Shown here in pieces: positions 7,325-12,559 of a DNA stretch of 12,559 nucleotides. The DNA comes from Prolixibacteraceae bacterium (GTDB lineage: Bacteria > Bacteroidota > Bacteroidia > Bacteroidales > Prolixibacteraceae). The notes under the pieces are model-generated. The model did no database searches. It worked only from the letters and a program-made list of their open reading frames with translations, and was not told the origin of the DNA. Made by a program: the position numbers and the translations under genes. The stretch covers positions 1 to 12,559 of the forward strand of contig JAFGGF010000356.1 in NCBI GenBank assembly GCA_016930735.1. The letters are read 5' to 3'. The stretch's first letter is position 1; each line of letters begins with the position of its first letter.

Positions 7325-8284
7325 ATGCTTTGTATCCGTTTAAAAAATACCAATCCGTATTATTGCCTGGCCGCTGAGGAATATTTGCTGAAAAATTTTT
7401 CAGATGACATTTTTATACTTTGGCAAAGCCATAATACGGTCGTTGTCGGGAAACATCAGAACCTGCTGGGGGAAGTGAATTACCCGTATTGCATGAACAA
7501 TAATATTACGATAGCCCGGAGAATTTCTGGTGGCGGAACTGTTTTCCACGACAGGGGAAATGTGAATTTTACTTACATTAAAAATGTAAACAGCCCGGCA
7601 GAAATAAGTTTTAAAATGTTTACTCAACCCATTGTTGAAACATTGGCAAAATTGGGTGTTAAAGCCGAAACCTCAGGCAGTAACGACCTTTTAATTGACG
7701 GAAAAAAAATTTCAGGTAACGCTGAACATATCTACAAAAACCGGGTTCTTCACCACGGAACCCTGCTTTTTGATTCTGACCTTGTAAACCTGGGGAAAGC
7801 CATTAAAGTTGTTCCCGGAAAATATACAAGTAAAGCTGTTCAATCAAACCGGAGTGTGGTAACCAATATTTCTTCATTTTTGAAAGAAAAAATAGAAATT
7901 GAAGAATTTATCAGCTTTCTTTTTTCCAACCAGTTGCAGGAAGCTGAAAATTCAGAATACATATTAAATGACTCTGATCATTCAGAAATTGAAAAATTTA
8001 TTCGGGAGAAATTTACAACCTGGGACTGGATATACGGATATTCTCCAACATATTCCTTTCAGAATAAAATTCAGATTGAAGGTAAAAGATTTGAAGTTGA
8101 AGTGAATGTAAAAAAAGGCATTATTCAGGAATGCAGAATTTTGGGCAACTATTTTAACATTAGCCAGAAAAATAAATTAAAAAATGAACTACCTGGCAAA
8201 AGGCATGATTTTCAATCTATTAGACAATGCGTCAATCAAATTAACCTGGGCACGGATCAGAAAATAATTGAAAGTTTTTTCTGA
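7325..8284 (+). CDS. lplA: Lipoate-protein ligase A
   Basis: 319 residues of the LplA/LipB/BPL fold, a cytoplasmic enzyme that activates free lipoate with ATP and attaches it to a lysine of lipoyl domains (2-oxoacid dehydrogenase E2 subunits, GcvH). The lipoate-binding signature RRISGGGTVFHDRGNVNF lies at 65-82. The lysine that contacts lipoyl-AMP corresponds to K128 in DGKKISGNA, and HHGTLLFDSDL follows at 143-153, as in E. coli LplA. The N-terminal NTVVVGKHQN segment also matches. The C-terminal accessory domain is present (about 240-319, YSPTYSFQNKIQIEGKRFEV), so the length is that of a full bacterial LplA. The ATG at 7325 starts the conserved MLCIRLKNTNPYYCLAAEEYL. It is monocistronic: divergent from the signalling cluster and convergent with trpB2. 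It implies lipoate salvage; no lipoate synthesis genes are in the window. Confidence 0.93.
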   Translation: MLCIRLKNTNPYYCLAAEEYLLKNFSDDIFILWQSHNTVVVGKHQNLLGEVNYPYCMNNNITIARRISGGGTVFHDRGNVNFTYIKNVNSPAEISFKMFTQPIVETLAKLGVKAETSGSNDLLIDGKKISGNAEHIYKNRVLHHGTLLFDSDLVNLGKAIKVVPGKYTSKAVQSNRSVVTNISSFLKEKIEIEEFISFLFSNQLQEAENSEYILNDSDHSEIEKFIREKFTTWDWIYGYSPTYSFQNKIQIEGKRFEVEVNVKKGIIQECRILGNYFNISQKNKLKNELPGKRHDFQSIRQCVNQINLGTDQKIIESFF

Positions 8285-8288
8285 AAAC

Positions 8289-8307
8289 GAACCTTTTCTA
8301 AAGGTTC
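8289..8307. terminator. Perfect short hairpin just after the lplA stop codon
   Basis: GAACCTTT and AAAGGTTC pair as an 8-bp perfect stem around a 3-nt loop (TCT), starting 5 bp after the stop. There is no T tract on the plus strand, so it is a poor intrinsic terminator by itself. It may protect the lplA mRNA 3' end or act together with the next hairpin. Confidence 0.35.
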
Positions 8308-8326
8308 AAACTTAGTAAAAGGAAGT

Positions 8327-8359
8327 AAAAAAAGCCCTCCGTTTTTTTTCGGAAGGCTT
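8327..8359 (-). terminator. Rho-independent terminator of trpB2
   Basis: On the minus strand AAGCC-TTCCG-(A8 loop)-CGG-AGGGCTT forms a stem of 9 pairs with one internal mismatch (8332-8341 with 8350-8359), followed by seven T (8333-8327). It begins 23 bp after the trpB2 stop codon. The stem can also form in the plus-strand transcript of lplA, but the T tract there is interrupted. Confidence 0.8.
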
Positions 8360-8381
8360 AATATTTTAAAATAAATAAATC

Positions 8382-9755
8382 CTATTTGGGAAGTGGATAA
8401 CCATCCAGCATTTTCAGGTTTTCACCAATTTCCGATTCCGGATATTCATAGTCGGTTAATTCTCCGTTCAGGTACTTTTCATAACCAACCAGGTCCATAA
8501 GGCCGTGCCCGCTGAAATTGAAAAGAATGGTTTTTTCTTTTCCTTCTTCTTTTGCCAGATTCGCTTCACGGATGGCAGATGCAATTGCATGAGTAGTTTC
8601 CGGCGCAGGTATAATACCTTCGGTTTTAGCAAAAAGTAATCCGGCCTCGAAACATTCGCTTTGATGGATTGCCTGAGCTTCCATTAATCCGTCTTTTAAT
8701 GCTGCACTAACCAAAGGAGCCATTCCGTGGTAACGAAGGCCTCCTGCATGTATTGGAGCAGGGATAAAGGTATGGCCAAGGCTGTACATCGGAAGCAGCG
8801 GAGTCATTTTTGCCACATCTCCATGGTCGTAAATAAATGGTGCTTTGGTTAATGTAGGGCAGCTGAATGGTTCTGCACCAACAACTTTTATATCTGCTCC
8901 GTTGATTTTATCATAAATAAACGGGAAAGACAGCCCGGCAAAATTACTACCTCCGCCACAGCAACCAACTACAACATCCGGTTTCTTAATTCCAACCTTT
9001 GCAAGTTGTTTTTTAGCTTCCAGCCCTATAATAGTCTGATGAAGCATCACATGGTTTAAAACAGAACCCAGTGAATAACGTGTTTCACCGGTTGGGTCAC
9101 TAACTGCAGCTTCAATAGCTTCGCTGATTGCAATTCCAAGGCTACCGGGTGTATCAGGGTATTTTGCCAGAATGTTCCTGCCTGCCTGGGTCTCCATGCT
9201 CGGGCTGGCAATACAGGTACCACCCCAGGTATTCATCATCATTTTACGGAATGGTTTCTGGTCGAAACTAACGCGTACCATAAATACTTTACATTCAAGT
9301 CCGATTAACGAACAGGCAAACGAAAGTGCACTTCCCCACTGTCCTGCACCGGTTTCAGTTGTAAGTTTTTTTATTCCGAATTGTTTGTTGTACCAGGCCT
9401 GTGCAACCGCAGTATTGGGTTTGTGGCTGCCAGCCGGAGAAACACTTTCATTTTTGTAAAAGATTTTTGCCGGGGTTCCCAATGCCTCTTCCAGTGCATA
9501 AGCCCTTACCAGCGGGCTTGGACGCCATCTTACAAGAATCTCAAGTATTTCTTCCGGAATATCGATCCAGCGTTCCTGACTTACTTCCTGTTCAATCAGG
9601 TTCATTGGGAATACCGGTGCCAGCATATCCGGCGAAACCGGGTTTCCATCGGGACCAAGAGGCGGGTTTAAAGGATTGGGAAGGTCCGGAGCAAGGTTAT
9701 ACCATTGCCTCGGCATTTCCGACTCATCAAGAAAAATCTTTTTCTGTTTTACCAT
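8382..9755 (-). CDS. trpB2: TrpB-like PLP enzyme, long orphan tryptophan synthase beta chain (TrpB2)
   Basis: 457 residues, longer than the roughly 400 of standard TrpB, with the N-terminal extension typical of the TrpB2 class (EMPRQWYNLAPDLPNPLNPP). The PLP lysine is K112 in GSHKPNTA, followed by GAGQWG at 136-141, the phosphate-binding CGGGSN at 266-271, RYHG at 341-344 and EGIIPAPETTHA at 379-390. The family condenses indole with L-serine (or phosphoserine, proposed for some members) to give tryptophan, usually without a TrpA partner. No trpA or other trp genes are adjacent, consistent with indole salvage. ATG at 9755 begins the conserved extension; no strong ribosome-binding site is visible, as is usual for the phylum. 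The gene is monocistronic, ends at a strong terminator and is preceded by a tryptophan attenuator (9863-10001), direct evidence that its product belongs to tryptophan metabolism. Confidence 0.93.
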   Translation of the reverse strand: MVKQKKIFLDESEMPRQWYNLAPDLPNPLNPPLGPDGNPVSPDMLAPVFPMNLIEQEVSQERWIDIPEEILEILVRWRPSPLVRAYALEEALGTPAKIFYKNESVSPAGSHKPNTAVAQAWYNKQFGIKKLTTETGAGQWGSALSFACSLIGLECKVFMVRVSFDQKPFRKMMMNTWGGTCIASPSMETQAGRNILAKYPDTPGSLGIAISEAIEAAVSDPTGETRYSLGSVLNHVMLHQTIIGLEAKKQLAKVGIKKPDVVVGCCGGGSNFAGLSFPFIYDKINGADIKVVGAEPFSCPTLTKAPFIYDHGDVAKMTPLLPMYSLGHTFIPAPIHAGGLRYHGMAPLVSAALKDGLMEAQAIHQSECFEAGLLFAKTEGIIPAPETTHAIASAIREANLAKEEGKEKTILFNFSGHGLMDLVGYEKYLNGELTDYEYPESEIGENLKMLDGYPLPK

Positions 9756-9862
9756 GATTTATAGTTTTAAGTTAATTTTTATCAGATATGAGACTTTGAG
9801 TAATGAGAAATATCTCTTCTAATATTTATTTCTGTACTTATATCCTAAAATCTTTTATTCTT

Positions 9863-9903
9863 AAAAACAAAAAGGGACTTGCTGCGCAAACAACAAATCC
9901 CTT
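9863..9903 (-). terminator. Attenuator terminator upstream of trpB2
   Basis: On the minus strand AAGGGATTTGTTG (9903-9891) pairs with CAGCAAGTCCCTT (9884-9872) as a 13-bp stem with two G-U pairs and a 6-nt loop. It is directly followed by TTTTTGTTTTT (9873-9863). This is a textbook intrinsic terminator, but it sits before trpB2 rather than after a gene, 12 nt after the stop codon of a small Trp-containing ORF. That placement is what identifies it as an attenuator. Confidence 0.88.
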
Positions 9904-9966
9904 CCAGGCCTTTCTTAAGGCAAAGTAATATTTTGTTCCAGCGCTTCCATTTTAACATTGCGCCAG
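9884..9966 (-). promoter_or_regulatory. Alternative pairing segments (protector and antiterminator) of the trp attenuator
   Basis: Segment 1, CTGGCGC (9966-9960), contains the second Trp codon and can pair with segment 2, GCGCTGG (9944-9938), over 7 bp with two G-U pairs. Segment 2 extended, GCGCTGGAACAA (9944-9933), can instead pair with TTGTTGTTTGCGC (9896-9884). The pairing is GCGC with GCGC plus AACAA with TTGTT across a small internal loop. This would occupy the 5' arm and loop of the terminator. A ribosome stalled at the Trp codons would mask segment 1, free segment 2 and favour the antiterminator. The pairings were found by eye; no folding energy was computed. Confidence 0.7.
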
Positions 9967-10001
9967 TGCCATTCTTTTCCGTATAAAGGTATTTTATACA
10001 T
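9915..10001 (-). CDS. trpL: Tryptophan leader peptide (28 aa)
   Basis: A short ORF read from the minus strand: ATG at 10001-9999, 28 codons, TAA at 9917-9915. Tryptophan codons 11 and 13 flank one histidine (GKEWHWRN). The peptide begins MYKIPLYGKEWHWRN and ends NITLP. An AAAGAGAG purine stretch just before the ATG can serve as ribosome-binding site, and a promoter lies about 20 bp upstream. The ORF overlaps segments 1 and 2 of the attenuator and stops 12 nt before the terminator stem, the geometry expected for translation-controlled attenuation. The peptide itself is probably not functional after synthesis. Two Trp in 28 residues is modest, so the case rests on the combination with the hairpins and the trpB2 context. 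Confidence 0.75.
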   Translation of the reverse strand: MYKIPLYGKEWHWRNVKMEALEQNITLP

Positions 10002-10022
10002 ATCTCTCTTTAATTCAGCACG

Positions 10023-10053
10023 TAAAACTAATTATATTTTTTTTCCGGGCAAA
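10023..10053 (-). promoter_or_regulatory. Promoter of the trp leader and trpB2
   Basis: On the minus strand TTTG (10053-10050), exactly 19 bp, then TAGTTTTA (10030-10023), which matches 7 of 8 positions read as TAnnTTTG. This is the standard Bacteroidota primary sigma factor geometry. Initiation would be near 10016, about 15 nt before the leader peptide start. Confidence 0.65.
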
Positions 10054-10183
10054 TTTTCAGGTTTCGAAAATGATCAGAAAAATTCCATTTTAATAAAAAA
10101 TATTATTTGCCTCCTGTAAATAGTTATTTTCATATGCCGTTCATTATTTTTCAGGTATAAAAAAAGAACTTTTTACTTTTTAG

Positions 10184-10214
10184 TTTTTAATTTTCACCTG
10201 AATCCCTATTTTTG
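10184..10214 (+). promoter_or_regulatory. Promoter of trpS
   Basis: A perfect -7 element TATTTTTG (10207-10214) lies 19 bp after TTTT (10184-10187), one base from the TTTG -33 consensus. It predicts a start near 10220 and a leader of about 20 nt. The stretch 10054-10183 between this promoter and the divergent trpB2 promoter holds no gene. It is AT-rich, with only a short TTTCGAAA palindrome at 10062-10069. Confidence 0.6.
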
Positions 10215-10240
10215 CAGCCATCAATAAAACAGAGCAGACA

Positions 10241-11242
10241 ATGAATAAACCAACTGTTGTAAGTGGTATCAGGCCAACAGGTTATTTACACCTCGGGAAT
10301 TATTTTGGTGCTGTAAGGAATTTTATCAGGATGCAGGATGATTTTAACTGTTTCTTTTTTATTGCTGATATTCATTCATTGACAACACATCCAACTCCGG
10401 GGGATTTGCAATCGGGAGTTAAACAGGTATTGGCAGAATACCTGGCATGTGGAATCGACCCTGAAAAATCAACAATTTTTATCCAAAGCGATGTGCCTGA
10501 AGTAACTGAGTTATATACTTTCCTGAATATGAATGCTTACCTCGGAGAATTGGAACGTACAACATCGTTTAAAGATAAGGCACGTCAACAACCTGAAAAT
10601 GTAAACGCAGGATTACTGACTTATCCCGTTCTAATGGCAGCCGATATTATTATTCATAAAGCGCATTTTGTACCGGTTGGGAAAGATCAGGAACAAAACC
10701 TCGAAATGGCACGCAAATTTGCCAAACGTTTTAACAGGATGTATGGGAAAAATATATTCCCCATACCCCGACCTTTTACATTCGACGGGAAAGACATGAT
10801 AAAAGTTCCCGGACTCGATGGAAGTGGTAAAATGGGAAAATCGGAAGGAAATGCCATTAACCTTTACGACGATCCAAGGGAAATACGAAAAAAAGTAATG
10901 CGTGCGGTTACCGATTCCGGCCCAAATGAAATGAACCAGGAAAAACCGGAAGCAATTCAGAACCTTTTCACTTTGATGGAAATCGTATCAAAACCGGAAA
11001 CAGCTGAACATTTTAATGAATTATATAATAAATGCGAAATCCGTTACGGCGACATGAAAAAACAACTCGCCGAAGACATTGTATCATACACCGCTCCGAT
11101 ACGCGACAGGATTATTGAAATCCTTGAAGACCAGGATTATCTGGCTAAAGTGGCAAAAATGGGAGCAGAAAAAGCCAGGGAATCAGCAGCAAAAACATTA
11201 AATGAAGTAAAAAATTTGATCGGATTCAAAAAATTATTTTAA
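10241..11242 (+). CDS. trpS: Tryptophan--tRNA ligase
   Basis: 333 residues, the usual length for bacterial TrpS, a cytoplasmic class Ic aminoacyl-tRNA synthetase that charges tRNA-Trp using ATP. The Rossmann catalytic domain shows SGIRPTGYLHLGNYFGA with the HIGH-type motif HLGN at 17-20, IADIHSLTT at 41-49, YPVLMAADIIIH at 128-139 and VGKDQ.Q..E.AR at 146-158. The second ATP-binding signature is KMGKS at 197-201, a Gly variant of KMSKS. The C-terminal helical domain for tRNA recognition is complete. ATG at 10241 gives the conserved MNKPTVVSGIRPTG start, 27 nt after a -7 promoter element. It is divergent from trpB2, whose attenuator responds to the charged tRNA that this enzyme makes. It is followed by its own terminator, so it is monocistronic. 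Confidence 0.96.
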   Translation: MNKPTVVSGIRPTGYLHLGNYFGAVRNFIRMQDDFNCFFFIADIHSLTTHPTPGDLQSGVKQVLAEYLACGIDPEKSTIFIQSDVPEVTELYTFLNMNAYLGELERTTSFKDKARQQPENVNAGLLTYPVLMAADIIIHKAHFVPVGKDQEQNLEMARKFAKRFNRMYGKNIFPIPRPFTFDGKDMIKVPGLDGSGKMGKSEGNAINLYDDPREIRKKVMRAVTDSGPNEMNQEKPEAIQNLFTLMEIVSKPETAEHFNELYNKCEIRYGDMKKQLAEDIVSYTAPIRDRIIEILEDQDYLAKVAKMGAEKARESAAKTLNEVKNLIGFKKLF

Positions 11243-11268
11243 TTTTGTACCATACCTCAAGCGAATTT

Positions 11269-11298
11269 AGCCGGGCTGTTGTCCGGTTTTTTCGTTTT
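11269..11298 (+). terminator. Rho-independent terminator of trpS
   Basis: CCGGGC (11271-11276), loop TGTT, GTCCGG (11281-11286), extendable by A-T and G-U pairs outward, followed by TTTTTTCGTTTT. It lies 26 bp after the trpS stop codon. Confidence 0.85.
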
Positions 11299-11326
11299 AG
11301 CAACTTATCTTTTCATTTAACTTTCC

Positions 11327-11334
11327 TATCTTTG
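11327..11334 (+). promoter_or_regulatory. Candidate -7 promoter element of the TPR protein gene
   Basis: TATCTTTG matches TAnnTTTG exactly, 26 bp before the ATG at 11361 and after the trpS terminator. No clear TTTG is found at the expected -33 distance, so this is a half-supported promoter. Confidence 0.45.
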
Positions 11335-11360
11335 ATATTCAAAAAATGAGACTTTAGCTT

Positions 11361-12559
11361 ATGAAGAGCCGCTCAGTTTTTCTTTTATTTTTTATCATTG
11401 GTCTTTTTCTTTTTCAGATAACGGTTACATACGGACAGGTTCAGTTCGAAATTGACTCGGTAAAAAAACTGATCAGGACAGAAAGTGATGCCAAGGTTGT
11501 AGTTGATAATTATAATATCATCTCAGACCTTTTTACCCAATCGGATGGCGATAGTGCAATTTATTACGCACAAAAAGCCCTCGATTTATCAAAGAAAATT
11601 CAATATAAATGGGGAGAAGCCGAAGCATATTTTATTTTGAGTTTTTATCACGACCGCTCAGGTGAAACTGAAAAAGCAATTGAAAAACTGGAAAAAGCAA
11701 CAAGCCTTTTTACTGAACTTGGCGATTCTTCATACCTTATAGGTTGTTATAATAATCTTGGAGTATTTTATTCCTACGGTACCGATCAGAAAAAAAGCCT
11801 CGAATACTTTATTAAAGCCCTCAACCTGGCAAAGGCACTCAATGAATCTTTTGCGCTTTCCGAAGCTTACAGTAATATTGGTACATATTATGAATACCTA
11901 AGGGAATACAGCAATGCCCTCAGATATTATGAAACGGCTTTGCAGCTTGATATTGAAAATAATAATCAGGATAATATTGCACTTTCATATTTATATCTTG
12001 GTAATATAAACCTTAAACTTCAGCGTTTTGATACTGCCCTTTTTAACCTGAAAAAAGCACAGGAATTTGTGTCTCAAGTTAAAGACCTGTACAGACAGGC
12101 AGAGTTGTGTATTAATTTTGCATCATATTATGTCGAAACCAATAATCCTGATTCAGTAAATATTTGTTTGGAAAGTACTCAATTACTAAATGACAGTTTA
12201 AATTATCAAACACTCGAAGCAGATATTCTTTTTATAAAAGGAGAATTATTTTTAATGCTGAAAAAATATGCTGAAAGTATCCGGATTTATGATAAAGTTG
12301 AAACCCTTTATGAGGAAATGCAAATAAAAGACAGTTATTATGATTTATACCAAAGTAAAGCAAAGGCATATGCGGGATTACAATTGTTCGATAAGGCATA
12401 TGAATTGCTGGAAAAGGCTTATAAAACAGATGAATTATTACAACCCGGAGAACTGGCAATTGCCTTAGGCGAGTTTGAACATACCGAGACAGTAAAAGAA
12501 GAACAGGCCAGGCTCAAGCTGGAGCAGGAACTTGAAACTCAAAAACAGGAAAACGAATT
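11361..12559 (+). CDS. Secreted or membrane TPR-repeat protein, probable sensor (3' end outside window)
   Basis: ATG at 11361 opens 399 codons with no stop before the window edge. An N-terminal signal sequence or membrane helix (residues 4-20, cut possible after TYG-Q) is followed by tetratricopeptide repeats from about 45 to 360. Examples are SAIYYAQKALDLSKKI, CYNNLGVFYSYGTDQKKSLEYF, AYSNIGTYYEYLREYSNALRYY, LSYLYLGNINLKLQRFDTAL and KAYAGLQLFDKAYELLEKAY. From about 375 a charged helix begins (VKEEQARLKLEQELETQKQE). In Bacteroidota this layout normally continues with a membrane helix and a cytoplasmic output: histidine kinase, LuxR-type HTH, LytTR or phosphatase. Which one applies cannot be seen, so no function beyond an envelope TPR sensor is claimed. 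It follows the trpS terminator with its own -7 element, so it is an independent unit or the first gene of the next operon. Confidence 0.88.
   Translation, partial: MKSRSVFLLFFIIGLFLFQITVTYGQVQFEIDSVKKLIRTESDAKVVVDNYNIISDLFTQSDGDSAIYYAQKALDLSKKIQYKWGEAEAYFILSFYHDRSGETEKAIEKLEKATSLFTELGDSSYLIGCYNNLGVFYSYGTDQKKSLEYFIKALNLAKALNESFALSEAYSNIGTYYEYLREYSNALRYYETALQLDIENNNQDNIALSYLYLGNINLKLQRFDTALFNLKKAQEFVSQVKDLYRQAELCINFASYYVETNNPDSVNICLESTQLLNDSLNYQTLEADILFIKGELFLMLKKYAESIRIYDKVETLYEEMQIKDSYYDLYQSKAKAYAGLQLFDKAYELLEKAYKTDELLQPGELAIALGEFEHTETVKEEQARLKLEQELETQKQENE

Noticed and set aside
9172..9757. Several plus-strand open frames opposite trpB2 (about 95-118 codons)
   Set aside because: They overlap a fully conserved enzyme gene on the other strand and show no family pattern; they are antisense shadows.
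9756..10240. T-box riboswitch or tRNA-like element in the trpB2/trpS intergenic region
   Set aside because: No T-box sequence or specifier-loop arrangement was seen. The leader ORF with Trp codons and alternative hairpins explains the region better.
9788..11357. ATGAGACTTT shared by the trpB2 leader (9788-9797) and the region before the TPR gene (11346-11355)
   Set aside because: A single 10-bp match in AT-rich DNA, in different positions relative to the genes; not convincing as a common regulatory site.
12232..12459. Minus-strand frame of 75 codons near the right end
   Set aside because: It lies inside the open TPR-repeat gene on the plus strand, whose repeats are clear across the same stretch.
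1..12559. Mobile element, CRISPR array, phage or toxin-antitoxin content
   Set aside because: No transposase, integrase, terminal inverted repeats, spaced repeats or small toxin-antitoxin pair was found; gene content and composition look like stable chromosome.

Overview
The window looks like chromosomal DNA of a Bacteroidota bacterium, probably a free-living or environmental Bacteroidales/Marinilabiliales-type organism. The evidence is an AT-rich composition, promoters of the phylum's TTTG-N19-TAnnTTTG type, weak or absent Shine-Dalgarno sequences, a TonB-dependent receptor, a membrane-anchored LuxR-type regulator and a TPR sensor-like protein. No mobile element, CRISPR array, rRNA or tRNA is visible.

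Positions 7108 down to 1 (minus strand) form a tightly packed signalling cluster. In transcription order it holds a small secreted protein of unknown function, a transmembrane LuxR-type regulator, a TonB-dependent outer-membrane receptor, a periplasmic YfiR-like (DUF4154) protein, a CHASE8-like/HAMP/PAS sensor histidine kinase, a single-domain DivK-like response regulator, and a second receiver protein with a long coiled-coil tail that runs off the left edge. Gaps are short: 6 to 41 bp, one 14-bp overlap, and one 122-bp gap. A Bacteroidota-type promoter precedes the first gene. The likely reading is an envelope-to-cytoplasm relay: the outer-membrane receptor and the periplasmic YfiR-like protein inform the kinase, which phosphorylates the receivers.

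Positions 7325-8284 (plus) encode a lipoate-protein ligase A. It converges on trpB2 (8382-9755, minus), a TrpB-like tryptophan synthase beta chain of the long orphan class. Between trpB2 and the divergent trpS (10241-11242, plus) lies a 485-bp intergenic region with what appears to be a complete tryptophan attenuator on the minus strand. It has a promoter with exact 19-bp spacing, a 28-codon leader peptide containing Trp-His-Trp, alternative pairing segments and a strong intrinsic terminator with a U tract. Transcription of the Trp-making enzyme would therefore respond to charged tRNA-Trp, the product of the neighbouring TrpS. This is the most interesting element of the window.

After the trpS terminator, a secreted or membrane-targeted TPR-repeat protein begins at 11361 and runs off the right edge while entering a coiled coil. 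It is probably the sensor part of a larger signalling protein.
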